Source: Azospirillaceae bacterium
Lineage (GTDB): Bacteria; Pseudomonadota; Alphaproteobacteria; Azospirillales; Azospirillaceae
DNA length: 64,000 nt
Assembly (NCBI GenBank): GCA_031291675.1
Contig: JARLIO010000030.1
Coordinates: forward strand, 62,001-126,000
Reading direction: 5' to 3'
The position numbers and the translations under genes were made by a program. Positions 46,060-54,661 of this stretch are shown one piece after another (within the stretch, counting starts at the first letter, position 1; each line of letters opens with the position of its first letter). The notes under the pieces are model-generated. The model saw only the letters and a program-made list of their open reading frames with translations, had not been told where the DNA came from and did not search any database.

Positions 46060-47160
46060 ATGGTGGAAAAAATCCAAGTCCTGATCGTCGATGATTCCGC
46101 GTCGGTTCGTCAGACGATGTCGGACATTCTGGGGGCGGATCCGGAGATCACGGTGATGGGGACGGCGTCGGACCCGTTCGTGGCCGCGCGCCGCATCCAG
46201 AAACAGATTCCCGACGTCATTACCCTTGATGTTGAAATGCCGCGGATGGACGGCATCACCTTCCTGCGCAAGCTGATGGCGCAAAAGCCGATCCCTGTCG
46301 TGATCTGTTCGTCCCTGACCGAGGCCGGCAGCGAAACCCTGATGCAGGCGCTGGAAAGTGGCGCCGTCGACGTCATCGTCAAGCCAAGGATCGATTGTGC
46401 CCAGTTCCTGATGGAATCCAAGGTTCAGATTTGTGACACCGTCAAGGCGGCGGCGCGGGCGCGGCTGTCGCGTCGCCCGATCATGAAGGTGGACAGCGGA
46501 CGGCACGGTTTGTCCACCGGGCCAGCCCTGAAACTGAGTGCCGATGCGATGCTGCCGCGACCGACCGGCGCCGCGGCCATGGCCCGGACCACCGAAACCG
46601 TGATCTGCGTCGGCGCCTCGACCGGCGGTACCGAGTCGCTGCGCGTGGTCCTGGAAGCGCTGCCGCCCGATTGTCCCGGCATCGTCATCGTGCAGCACAT
46701 GCCCGAGAAATTCACCGAGGCCTTCGCGCGCCGGCTCGACGGCTTGTGCCAGGTCAGCGTCAAGGAGGCGGCCGATGGTGACACCGTGTTGCGCGGTCAT
46801 GTCCTGATTGCCCCGGGCAACAAGCATACTTTGCTGCAACGAAGTGGCGCCCGCTACTATGTTTCGGTCAAGGACGGCCCGCTGGTGACCCGCCATCGCC
46901 CCTCGGTTGACGTGTTGTTCCGCTCGGCCGCGCAATATGCCGGGGCCAATGCCGTCGGGATCATCATGACCGGGATGGGAGACGATGGCGCCAACGGCCT
47001 GTTCGAGATGAAACAGGCCGGGGCGTTCACCATCGCCCAGGACGAAACCTCCTGCGTCGTGTTCGGGATGCCCAAGGAGGCGATTGCCCGCGGCGCGGTT
47101 GACAAGGTGGTGTCGCTCGACGCCCTTTCCGCCGAAATTATCCGGGCCGGGCGTCGATGA
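46060..47160 (+). CDS. cheB: Receptor methylesterase/deamidase CheB
   Basis: This 366-residue protein reverses CheR methylation for adaptation. The receiver domain has [10 protein letters not shown], the phospho-acceptor Asp57 in [12 protein letters not shown] and the Lys in VIVKP. The esterase domain has the catalytic serine in [12 protein letters not shown], the histidine in [12 protein letters not shown] and the aspartate in [14 protein letters not shown]. All three catalytic residues appear present. The ATG overlaps nothing upstream; its own stop overlaps cheD (ATGA). Confidence 0.96.
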   Translation: MVEKIQVLIVDDSASVRQTMSDILGADPEITVMGTASDPFVAARRIQKQIPDVITLDVEMPRMDGITFLRKLMAQKPIPVVICSSLTEAGSETLMQALESGAVDVIVKPRIDCAQFLMESKVQICDTVKAAARARLSRRPIMKVDSGRHGLSTGPALKLSADAMLPRPTGAAAMARTTETVICVGASTGGTESLRVVLEALPPDCPGIVIVQHMPEKFTEAFARRLDGLCQVSVKEAADGDTVLRGHVLIAPGNKHTLLQRSGARYYVSVKDGPLVTRHRPSVDVLFRSAAQYAGANAVGIIMTGMGDDGANGLFEMKQAGAFTIAQDETSCVVFGMPKEAIARGAVDKVVSLDALSAEIIRAGRR

Positions 47161-47657
47161 CGGATGTGTCCGTCCCGCCCTCGTTGCCACGGATCTTCTT
47201 GAGGCCGGAATCCATCTTTTGTTCGTCGACGCCGACGGTCGTCACGACGGTCCTCGGGTCCTGCGTCTCGATCTGCCTTTGGGACCGGGTGCTGCGCGTC
47301 GGCGGGATCAATCATTTCCTGTTGCCGCAAACGCTCCAGGAGGGCAGTCCGTTGCGCTATGGCGAGAGCTCGTGCGATCAACTGGTGCGGGACATGGTCG
47401 CGCTGGGATGCCGGGTCGACAGTTTGGAAGCCAAAGTGTTCGGTGGCGCTGCCGTGCTGTTCGGCCTGACCCCGGAGACCAGCGTCGGCACTCGCAATGT
47501 CGAGATCGCGTTGGCGCGCCTGCAATTTCACCGGATCCCGGTCCGGGCCCGTCGCACCGGCGGCGAGCGGGGCTTGTGGGTTCAACTGATCACCGACAGC
47601 TTTGACGTGCTGGTCCGCCCGGTCCAGACCCAGGTTCAGCCCCCTGCAATCTTGTAG
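47157..47657 (+). CDS. cheD: Chemoreceptor glutamine deamidase CheD
   Basis: This 166-residue enzyme converts receptor glutamines to glutamates. It has [13 protein letters not shown] with the catalytic Cys, GGINHFLLP with the catalytic His, the Thr in VVTTVLGSC, and [12 protein letters not shown] and [10 protein letters not shown] typical of the family. It is the last gene of the che operon and overlaps cheB by four bases. The presence of CheD together with CheB and CheR suggests that receptors are made with Gln at some adaptation sites. Confidence 0.94.
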   Translation: MTDVSVPPSLPRIFLRPESIFCSSTPTVVTTVLGSCVSICLWDRVLRVGGINHFLLPQTLQEGSPLRYGESSCDQLVRDMVALGCRVDSLEAKVFGGAAVLFGLTPETSVGTRNVEIALARLQFHRIPVRARRTGGERGLWVQLITDSFDVLVRPVQTQVQPPAIL

Positions 47658-48114
47658 AGACGTGCCGTTGAGGCCCGTCTTCGGGGGGGGGCGGGGCGAG
47701 ATCCCCGATCATGGGTGTCGCAACCCACCCGTCCGCGAGTTCGGACCAGACCAGCGAGAGAACACGGATTTCACGGATCGGACACGGATTTCACGGATTC
47801 CCCCGAGACGCCCCGCATTCCATGCCCCCCTGTCCCTTTGCGAGAGGCGCTTCCCCCGGTCCGTTGGTCAGCACGCCAAAAAACCGTGAAATCCGCGTTC
47901 TTTGGGTTGGGCGGCATGACCGGGGCACCGGCGGACAACAAGGCCCGCCGGCCCTCCCTTGAGCGACAGGGTCGTCCTTCAGGAACGCGCGATGGCTCGA
48001 TTCATCGTCGGGTGCTATTCAACATCGTGCCAACCGATCGTATATCAGGGAGCCCGGCGCAATAACGGGTGGGCACCGCCGGTTGTCGGAAACAGGGAAC
48101 GGGAGATCAGGATC
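47658..48114. other. Repeat-bearing intergenic region between cheD and msrA
   Basis: This 457-bp gap has a nine-G run near 47686-47694, the ACACGGATT inverted and direct repeats at 47759-47901, and no supported gene. Frames that extend msrA upstream into it do not look coding. Confidence 0.6.
47759..47901. repeat. Inverted plus direct repeat element (ACACGGATTTCACGGAT family)
   Basis: AGAACACGGATTTCACGG (47759-47776) and its inverted partner at 47884-47901 match at 17 of 18 positions, enclosing 107 bp. On the left side, ACACGGATTTCACGGAT occurs twice, 20 bp apart (47762-47778 and 47782-47798). The same ACACGGATT word is repeated inside the MITE-like element near 21.2 kb. No coding frame or target duplication is seen. 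Confidence 0.7.
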
Positions 48115-48648
48115 ATGGCGCAAGCGACCCTGGGCGGGGGCTGTTTCTGGTGTCTCGAGGCGGTTTATCAGGGGATTGTCGGCGTCACCGCGGTGAAGTC
48201 CGGTTATGCCGGCGGCACACTGGCCCATCCGAGCTATGAGCAGGTTTGCGGAAAAAAGACCGGCCACGCCGAGGTCGTGCAAGTCACTTTTGATCCCTCG
48301 CTGATCAGCTTTGCCGATCTGCTGCGGATCTTTTTCACGATCCATGATCCGACGACCCGGGATCGTCAGGGCGCCGATGTCGGTCCGCAATACCGGTCGA
48401 TCATTCTGACCCATGATGACGCCCAGCGCGAAACCGCACAGGCGGTGATGGCGGAGATCAGCACGGCGCGCCTCTGGCCCGACCCGCTGGTGACCGAAAT
48501 CGAGCCGCTGACGGTCTTCTGGCCGGCCGAGGCCGAGCATGACGACTATTTCAACCGCAACCCCTGGAGCGGCTATTGCCGGGCCGTGATTGCCCCGAAA
48601 GTGTTGAAGTTCCGCAAGCAATTCGCCGATCGGCTCAAGCCGGCCTGA
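48115..48648 (+). CDS. msrA: Peptide methionine sulfoxide reductase MsrA
   Basis: This 177-residue enzyme reduces the S-epimer of methionine sulfoxide in proteins. The catalytic cysteine lies in GGGCFWCLEAV near the N-terminus, followed by GVTAVKSGYAGG, HPSYEQVCGKKTGHAEVV and the usual FHDPTT-equivalent IHDPTTRDRQGADVGPQYRS. ATG 48115 has GGGAGATCAGG upstream; the longer frame from 47959 runs through the repeat region and is rejected. It is a single gene. Confidence 0.96.
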   Translation: MAQATLGGGCFWCLEAVYQGIVGVTAVKSGYAGGTLAHPSYEQVCGKKTGHAEVVQVTFDPSLISFADLLRIFFTIHDPTTRDRQGADVGPQYRSIILTHDDAQRETAQAVMAEISTARLWPDPLVTEIEPLTVFWPAEAEHDDYFNRNPWSGYCRAVIAPKVLKFRKQFADRLKPA

Positions 48649-48833
48649 AGCGCCTTCATCCGGGGATCCTTTCCTGCCACCACCTTGTATTGTGCGTGGC
48701 GGAAGCATAGGCAACAAGGATTGGCCAGCGCCTGGACCCGGTCCTGCGCGCCGTGCAATCCTGAGCGTGTCGGGACGAAGGGCGTTCCGGCTTATCGACC
48801 ACGCCTCGGGCTGGTCGAACAAAGGGCTGAACC

Positions 48834-49271
48834 ATGGTGGAGTCAAATCTTTACGAGCGTGATTTCTTCGCCTGGGCCAATCAGCAGGCGGCCTTGCTGC
48901 GCTCTGGAAACCTGTCACAAGCCGATATCCGGAATATTGCCGAGGAAATCGAAAGCATGGGCCGGACCGAGAAGCGCGAACTCGTGAGCCGTTTGACGGT
49001 TCTGCTCATGCACCTGCTGAAATGGCAATTCCAGCCAGAGCGGCGCGGCCGAAGCTGGCTGTCGACGATCACCATTCAGCGCCATGCGCTCGCCGACCAC
49101 CTCGCCGACAATCCGAGCCTCAAATCGACGCTCGATCAGGCGCTGGTGCGCGCGTATGAGGATGGGCGTCTTGGCGCAATCGGTGAGACGGATCTTCCAG
49201 AATCCCTCTTCCCGGCGGAATGCCCGTGGTCGTTCGAGAAAATCACGAATACCGGTTTTTGGCCCGAATAA
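48834..49271 (+). CDS. DUF29 family protein
   Basis: This 145-residue protein has the DUF29 pattern: LYERDFFAWANQQAALLRSG, NIAEEIESMGRTEKRELVSRL and LLKWQFQPERRG. The family is common in cyanobacteria and proteobacteria, often as solitary or repeated genes, and has no established function. It is cytoplasmic by prediction. It stands alone, between msrA and the pilus-type genes. Confidence 0.88.
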   Translation: MVESNLYERDFFAWANQQAALLRSGNLSQADIRNIAEEIESMGRTEKRELVSRLTVLLMHLLKWQFQPERRGRSWLSTITIQRHALADHLADNPSLKSTLDQALVRAYEDGRLGAIGETDLPESLFPAECPWSFEKITNTGFWPE

Positions 49272-49375
49272 GGATCTGGAACGCGACAACGGAGCGCGAT
49301 CCGCCCGCACGGCGGGCCCCGTCCTGAACAGGGCTATGATCCTGGCTTGCCTTCCGGTTCTTCGTGAGTATAATA

Positions 49376-49429
49376 CCACAATCACTAAGTTACTATTTTG
49401 AGACAGTAATATAAAGGTAATTATTGTGG
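49376..49429. promoter_or_regulatory. AT-rich dyad upstream of the Tad-type genes
   Basis: CCACAAT (49376-49382) mirrors ATTGTGG (49423-49429), and TTACT (49390-49394) mirrors AGTAA (49405-49409) inside it. The 54-bp stretch is far more AT-rich than its flanks and lies 77 bp before the first pilus-type gene. A regulator site or promoter region is likely; the factor is unknown. Confidence 0.4.
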
Positions 49430-49505
49430 AATGCAGAGTCGTGGTGCTGTCAACGAATGTTCACGTTCGTCCAGGCCGATTCATCGAAGAGTTTGAGTAT
49501 CCGCG

Positions 49506-50087
49506 ATGACCGGGCGGGGGCTGCCTTTGAGGGCGTGGTTCGCCTGTGTTGGACGCTTTTGGCGCGCCACCGGGGCGGTATCGATCCTCGAGTTTAGCCT
49601 GATCGGGGTCCCGTTCCTGATGCTGCTGCTGGGTGTCGTTGAAATGAGCTATATGCTGAAGACACAGGCAGATCTGGATTATGCGACGCAGACTGCGGCG
49701 CGGCAGATTATGACCGGGACGGTCCAAGCCAATTCGCCCACAGTCACCCCGGCTCAGTTCGCTACTCAATATATTTGCCCGAATCTTCCGTCAACCTTTA
49801 CCTGTGGAAATGTGATTGTTGTGATGTCGACGATCGTCAACGCGACGGGCAAAGATTTTTCATCCCTTATCAATGCGAGCCATTCCGGCGTGACGAACAA
49901 TTCAAATTCGACAACGATCTGTCTAGGAACAAGCACGGCGTATGTTTTCATTCAAGTATACTATAAGATACAGGGAACAATTTTTGCGTTTACTGGGATT
50001 GCTGATCTAACATTGGGTTCATCTCTGGCGTTCAGGAACGAGCCATTTCATTCTACGAAGTATTCACCGCCAAGCGTGTGCTCATGA
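49506..50087 (+). CDS. TadE-like pseudopilin/pilus assembly protein
   Basis: This 193-residue protein has one N-terminal membrane helix in the TadE style: Gly-Ala-Val-Ser-Ile-Leu-Glu-Phe-Ser-Leu (residues about 22-31) and then LIGVPFLMLLLGVVEMSYML. The extracytoplasmic remainder is Thr/Ser/Asn-rich with paired Cys. The glutamate five residues into the helix is the usual TadE/pseudopilin mark. Base composition is more AT-rich than the genome average. Its stop overlaps the next gene (ATGA). Tad ATPase, secretin and Flp pilin genes are not in the window. Confidence 0.78.
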   Translation: MTGRGLPLRAWFACVGRFWRATGAVSILEFSLIGVPFLMLLLGVVEMSYMLKTQADLDYATQTAARQIMTGTVQANSPTVTPAQFATQYICPNLPSTFTCGNVIVVMSTIVNATGKDFSSLINASHSGVTNNSNSTTICLGTSTAYVFIQVYYKIQGTIFAFTGIADLTLGSSLAFRNEPFHSTKYSPPSVCS

Positions 50088-50815
50088 TTATGCTGTTTTC
50101 CCCTCGCTTTCGCCGCTTGATTCGCGACAGAAACGGCAATGTCTCCATCGAGGTCGCATTCGTCTTTCCAATTCTGGTTCTGATGCTGGGCGGCGTGTAT
50201 CAGCTTTGGCAGGCGCTCAACACAAGCCGACAGGTGCAAATCGTGGCCGACTCGATTGGCCAGATGTTGAGCCAGAATCTGACCAATACACTCGCGTCGA
50301 ACGATCTCCTCTTCGCCGCTCGGGCGACGCCGGTGCTGTTTCCCCGGGTGCTGGCCGACACGGCCAGCAAGACGGGGACGGATCCCTGGATGCAGGGAAT
50401 CAAATTGACGATCAGCAGTGTCGTATTTTCGCAGAGCGTGACACCGACCAAAGCCAATCCATCCCCGCCCTACGACATCGCCCAGGTTGTGTGGAGTTTC
50501 GGCTCCGTCCCGCGTCCCTGCGCCACAGCCCCGGTTACAACGGTTGGCGGGGCGGTGATCAAGAAAGTCAGCGATACCGCGACGCCATCGTCGACTACTC
50601 TCCCTACGGACGTGTATCAGGCCGGTTCGGCGATCGTAACCGATGTCGAATACGAATTTAAACCATCGCTTTGGGGCAATGTCTTGCCTTTGGATATCAC
50701 ATTCAAAAGGTCAAGTTATTTTCAGCCGCGCTACCTTGTCTCGACGGACTGGATGCGTTATTCGCCCGACACAAGCGACGCCTATACCAAAGTCTGCACG
50801 CAAGGCGGATTCTGA
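50084..50815 (+). CDS. Second TadE/TadF-like membrane-anchored protein
   Basis: This 243-residue protein has one N-terminal membrane helix after RNGNVSIEVAFVFPILVLMLGGVYQLW, again with Glu near the helix start as in TadE/TadF pseudopilins. The rest is a Ser/Thr/Pro-rich extracytoplasmic domain containing Cys at PRPCATAP and the C-terminal VCTQGGF. ATG 50084 overlaps the previous stop, so translation is coupled. ATG 50090 and GTG 50078 are alternative starts. Only four bases separate its stop from the TadG-like gene. Confidence 0.75.
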   Translation: MIMLFSPRFRRLIRDRNGNVSIEVAFVFPILVLMLGGVYQLWQALNTSRQVQIVADSIGQMLSQNLTNTLASNDLLFAARATPVLFPRVLADTASKTGTDPWMQGIKLTISSVVFSQSVTPTKANPSPPYDIAQVVWSFGSVPRPCATAPVTTVGGAVIKKVSDTATPSSTTLPTDVYQAGSAIVTDVEYEFKPSLWGNVLPLDITFKRSSYFQPRYLVSTDWMRYSPDTSDAYTKVCTQGGF

Positions 50816-50819
50816 TCCC

Positions 50820-52250
50820 ATGATGAAACGACATTGCCGCTTTGGTCGTCTGCGTTTCTTCGCTCAGGATCGGTCCGGTGCCGTTGTGCTGATCGTGGCT
50901 CTTTTGCTGCTTCCGCTGATGGGCTGCATCGGTCTTGCCCTCGATTATGAGAATGCGATGGTCTACAAGGGCAAACTTGATCGCGCGGCCGATGCTGCGG
51001 CGCTTCAGACCCTGGTGACGGCACAATCTTACGTTCTTGCCAATCAGAATCAGCCGTTCTCCCAGGCCACACAAACCGCAACAGACGCCGGCAAAGCCGC
51101 GTTCAACGCCAATGCCGGGTCGCTCCTCCCGGCGGTGCAGGGCGCACCCACGATCGCACTCACGATGACCGGCCAGACACTGACGACGCTGTCGATGACG
51201 GCGACAGCGAGCTATTGGGCTCAGATGCCGACCACTCTCGGGCGGCTGTTCCATGTCAATTTGTTCAACCTGTCCGGTTCCGCGTCGTCGTCGATGAACA
51301 TGGCCACCTATGTCAACTATTATGTCCTGGTCGATGTTTCGGGGTCGATGGGCCTGCCGATTTCGGCGGACGGTCAAAGCCGGCTCGCTGCGATCAATCC
51401 TGACGATTTAAGTTCGTACCCGAGCGGCTGCGTGTTTGCCTGCCATTTTAGTGGCAACTCGGGTTATAGCCTGTCGCGAACCAATAAGGGCAAGACCGCG
51501 ATCAGCGGTGTTTGCCCGGCACCGGATGCCTTGGCAGCGCCGAGCCAATGGAAGTGCATCCAGTTGCGCCTCGACGCCGTTGCAAGTGCCCTGAAGAATT
51601 TCATGACGAGCGCCATCGCGGTCAACAATGCGGCTGGCCACGACCAGATTGGCGTCGGTCTGTTTCCCTTCATCGTGCATATGCAGAATTATCAGGCGAT
51701 TACGACGGATCTTGTGAGCGCGCAAACTGCCGCTGACGGGATTCCAAATCTCCTCGACACCGGAGTTGGGAGTGGGGCGCTGGGCTCGGGCGGGACGCAT
51801 TTCGACAATGCCTTCAGTGAGCTCAGCAAAATCATCCCGAACGATCCAGCAACCGGTAAAATCGGAACGGGTCTCAGTGCCCAGACGCCGGTTCCGATCG
51901 TATTTTTTATTACCGATGGCGCACAGGACAATCAAACCCAGAACAACGGCAGTTGGTCTGGAAGCAATCATGCCACAACAATATCCGCCTCGACCTGCAA
52001 AATACTAAGTAATAGAAATATTACCCTCTACATTCTCTATATTCCCTATGCGACGATCCAGAATCCGAACAGCAGCTTTGCTGGCAACGAGGATGGCTAT
52101 GCGAATGATAACATCAAAAATATTTACGGTGCCCTTCAGTCCTGTGCCAGCCCCGGTGACTTGTTTTCAGCCGACAGCTCGACGGATGTCAATGCCAAGA
52201 TCCAGGCGATGTTTGCGCAGTCGCTGCAATCGATTCGCCTGGTGCAATGA
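50820..52250 (+). CDS. TadG-like protein with von Willebrand A domain
   Basis: This 476-residue protein has an N-terminal membrane helix (AVVLIVALLLLPLMGCIGLALD, the TadG-type leader following DRSG) and a Tad-like helical segment with RAADAAALQ. A vWA domain begins near residue 160, where the metal-site motif VDVSGSMG is intact. The vWA domain is interrupted by a Cys-containing insert (SGCVFACHFSGNSG). TadG proteins support Tad pilus biogenesis or surface attachment. ATG 50820 is followed by ATG 50823. The 3' half is AT-rich. Confidence 0.85.
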   Translation: MMKRHCRFGRLRFFAQDRSGAVVLIVALLLLPLMGCIGLALDYENAMVYKGKLDRAADAAALQTLVTAQSYVLANQNQPFSQATQTATDAGKAAFNANAGSLLPAVQGAPTIALTMTGQTLTTLSMTATASYWAQMPTTLGRLFHVNLFNLSGSASSSMNMATYVNYYVLVDVSGSMGLPISADGQSRLAAINPDDLSSYPSGCVFACHFSGNSGYSLSRTNKGKTAISGVCPAPDALAAPSQWKCIQLRLDAVASALKNFMTSAIAVNNAAGHDQIGVGLFPFIVHMQNYQAITTDLVSAQTAADGIPNLLDTGVGSGALGSGGTHFDNAFSELSKIIPNDPATGKIGTGLSAQTPVPIVFFITDGAQDNQTQNNGSWSGSNHATTISASTCKILSNRNITLYILYIPYATIQNPNSSFAGNEDGYANDNIKNIYGALQSCASPGDLFSADSSTDVNAKIQAMFAQSLQSIRLVQ

Positions 52251-52526
52251 GAGATCCGGGGGATCCAGGTCTCACGTCGTGACACCGTGACGGGCTTGGC
52301 CTGCCTGTTCAGCTCCGGTGCGCAGGCCGTTTCGGCAGTGACAGAAGACGAATGTTCCAATCAATAGCCCGATCATCAGACATCCCGGGGGCGTGCTCCG
52401 GATCAGGGGCGCGTGAGGCAAATCAATGCCGGTCCTTCGGATCGGCGCTAGCCTGACCCTGTTCGTTTCTGTTCCGCCGGTTGCTGAGCCTCCGACGGAG
52501 ACCAGCCTCAGAACAGGGAGAGCAGC

Positions 52527-52739
52527 GTGGCCTATCGAATTGACCCTGAGCTGTGTAACGCCTGCGGCGCTTGCGAACCCGAATGCCCCCATCAAGCGAT
52601 CAGCATGAGGGGCGATCATTTCGTCATCAATCCGGCGCGCTGCACCGGGTGCCAGGGCGAATTCGACGTTCCGCAATGTGTCCTGGTCTGCCCCAATGGC
52701 GGACCGCGGCCATCGGTCCGCCCTAACACCGGCGCGTGA
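52527..52739 (+). CDS. 2[4Fe-4S] ferredoxin
   Basis: This 70-residue electron carrier has two Cys clusters, CNACGACEPECP and CTGCQGEFDVPQCVLVCP. Its second cluster has the extended spacing seen in YfhL/FdxN-type ferredoxins. The start is GTG with GGGAG upstream. No redox partner is adjacent; the Nfn-type flavoprotein at the other end of the window is a candidate only by function. It is convergent with the Gfo/Idh gene. Confidence 0.9.
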   Translation: MAYRIDPELCNACGACEPECPHQAISMRGDHFVINPARCTGCQGEFDVPQCVLVCPNGGPRPSVRPNTGA

Positions 52740-52793
52740 ACGCCGGCTGCGGCCCTTCCGGGCTGATGGTGCCGGGGTTCCCGCCGGCCGGGA

Positions 52794-53795
52794 TCAGGCG
52801 CCGGTGCCCTCGACCGCGACCCAGTCACCGGCCGCGCCCGCCTGGAAGATCGCGTCGATCGCCCGCTGGTTGCCCAGTGAATTCTCTAGCGTGAACACCG
52901 GGGTTTCTTCGCCGCGCGCGGCCCGAACGAAATGCTCGCATTCCAGGCGATATTGCCGGACGTCCGGAAAGCGCAGGATCTGCGCCTGGCTGTGATCGCG
53001 ATTGTTCAGGGTGATCCGGGCATGGTCGTAGTCGCCCGCATTGAAGGGGGCTGCCACCTCGATGAACCCGGTGTCGCCATGGAACACCATGTGCTGGCGC
53101 AACGCCATCTGGGTGGCACAGTAAAAGCTCAACTCGAAATCACCGAAATCCGCGGTGACGCTGGCATAGCTGTCGGTGCCGAACACCGGGTCGATATCGA
53201 TGCGGGCCTGAACGCGGCGGGGTTCGGCGCCGGTGGCGATGCGGGTCGTCACCAGCGGATAGACGCCGATATCCCGGATCCCGCCGCCGCCTAGCGCCGG
53301 TTGATTGCGCATGTTCGCGGGGTCATCATTGAAATAGCAGAACGCACCCTGGACCTGGCGCAGTCGTCCGATCGTGCCTTCGGCAATCAGGCTGCGGATG
53401 GTGTGCCATTGCGGGTGATAGAACACCATGAAGGCCTCGGAGATCAGCACGCCATGGCGCTCGCGGGCTTCGATCAGCCGGGTGATCTCGCCGGCGTCGA
53501 GCGCGATCGGCTTCTCGCACAGGACATGCTTGCCGGCCTCGGCCGCCTTCAGCGTCCAGGCGACATGCTCGGAGGTCGGCAGCGGGATATAGACGCCGTC
53601 GATCAGGTCCGACTCCAGCAACGCTTCATAGGAACCGAAGGCATGCGGAATCCCGAACCGTGCCGCGACCTGCCTCGCCTTGGTTTCGTCGCGGCTGGCC
53701 AGGGCGGTGACGACGCCGTTGATCGAATCCTGGATCTGCGGGATGACGCATCGGATCCCGATCGCCGCCGTGGATAAGACGCCCCAACGAAACAT
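52794..53795 (-). CDS. Gfo/Idh/MocA family NAD(P)-dependent oxidoreductase
   Basis: This 333-residue oxidoreductase opens with a Rossmann fold (RWGVLSTAAIG, a variant of GxGxxG). It has HVLCEKPIALD with the catalytic-site Lys of the EKP motif, and GGGGIRDIGVYPL, the usual GGGxxxDxGxH site with Tyr near the His position. Family members oxidise or reduce sugars, cyclitols or dihydrodiols; the substrate is unknown. AAGGAG precedes ATG 53795, so the longer frame is rejected. It follows the ABC transporter genes on the same strand after a hairpin. Confidence 0.88.
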   Translation of the reverse strand: MFRWGVLSTAAIGIRCVIPQIQDSINGVVTALASRDETKARQVAARFGIPHAFGSYEALLESDLIDGVYIPLPTSEHVAWTLKAAEAGKHVLCEKPIALDAGEITRLIEARERHGVLISEAFMVFYHPQWHTIRSLIAEGTIGRLRQVQGAFCYFNDDPANMRNQPALGGGGIRDIGVYPLVTTRIATGAEPRRVQARIDIDPVFGTDSYASVTADFGDFELSFYCATQMALRQHMVFHGDTGFIEVAAPFNAGDYDHARITLNNRDHSQAQILRFPDVRQYRLECEHFVRAARGEETPVFTLENSLGNQRAIDAIFQAGAAGDWVAVEGTGA

Positions 53796-53884
53796 GATTT
53801 CGCTCCTTCGATCCTGCGCCCTCCGGCGCGCCCGCATGATCTTATACCAAATCGCGATCAAGCCAAACCTTCCGGGCTCTTGAC

Positions 53885-53906
53885 GGGCGGGCAGGGACGC
53901 CCGCCC
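53885..53906. terminator. Hairpin between livF and the Gfo/Idh gene
   Basis: GGGCGGGC (53885-53892) pairs with GCCCGCCC (53899-53906) around a six-base loop. It lies 18 bp after the livF stop (minus strand), so it may end or attenuate the transporter transcript before the oxidoreductase. Confidence 0.4.
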
Positions 53907-53924
53907 CACCGGCGGTCGCATCCG

Positions 53925-54647
53925 TCAATGACCGCGCCCCAGATAGGCAGCCTGGACCGCCGGGTCGTTGCGCAATTGCCGCGCCGGCCCCTCGATGCGG
54001 ATATGACCATTTTCGATGACATAGGCGTAGTCGGCGACCCAAAGCGCGGCGGCGGCGAACTGCTCGACCAGCAATATCGTGACCTGGTCCTCGCGCAGTT
54101 GACGGATGATGCGGAACACCTCTTCGACCAGCAGCGGCGCCAGCCCCATGCTGGGTTCGTCGAGCAGCAGCACCTCGGGGTTCAGCATCAGGGCGCGGGC
54201 CATCGCCAGCATCTGCTGTTCGCCACCGGAGAGGGTTCCGGCCAGTTGGTGGCGGCGTTCGCGCAGCCGGGGGAACAGCACGGCCATGCGCTCCAGGTCG
54301 GCCGTGACATCGCCGCGGGTGCGCTGGCCCGTCAGCCTTGTGTAGGCGCCGAGCCGCAAATTATCGAGCACCGAGAGGGTCGGGAACACCCGTCTGCCTT
54401 CCGGGCTGTGGGCGATGCCGCGGCGGGTGACGGCGTGGCTGTCGAGGCCGGTGAGGTCGCGGCCGTTCAGCGTGATCCGCCCCGCCGTGGGTTTCAGCAT
54501 CCCCGACAGCGTTCGCATCGTTGTGCTTTTGCCGGCGCCGTTGGAACCGATCAGGGTGACGAGCTGCCCCGTGGGCACGCTAAAGGTCAAGCCGTGCAGG
54601 ACTTCAACCTTGCCGTAGCCGGCGACCAGCCGGGTGACTTCGAGCAT
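53925..54647 (-). CDS. livF: Branched-chain amino-acid-type ABC transporter ATP-binding protein LivF
   Basis: This 240-residue ATPase has Walker A GSNGAGKST, signature LSGGEQQMLAMARAL and Walker B LLLDEPSMGLAP. The sequence GRDLTGLDSHAVTRRGI, then EGRRVFPTLSVLDNL, is typical of LivF. It begins 14 bp after the fused LivM-LivG gene stop and is the last transporter gene. The transported solute is not certain: Liv-type systems also carry urea, amides and aromatic acids. Confidence 0.94.
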   Translation of the reverse strand: MLEVTRLVAGYGKVEVLHGLTFSVPTGQLVTLIGSNGAGKSTTMRTLSGMLKPTAGRITLNGRDLTGLDSHAVTRRGIAHSPEGRRVFPTLSVLDNLRLGAYTRLTGQRTRGDVTADLERMAVLFPRLRERRHQLAGTLSGGEQQMLAMARALMLNPEVLLLDEPSMGLAPLLVEEVFRIIRQLREDQVTILLVEQFAAAALWVADYAYVIENGHIRIEGPARQLRNDPAVQAAYLGRGH

Positions 54648-54661
54648 GCGGCGGCTCCCGA

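Noticed and set aside
49381-49430. Possible sigma70 promoter pairs in the AT-rich stretch before the TadE-like gene
   Set aside because: TTGAGA or TTACTA can be paired with TAATTA or TATAAA only at 14-bp spacing, which is too short to call. I listed the dyad instead.
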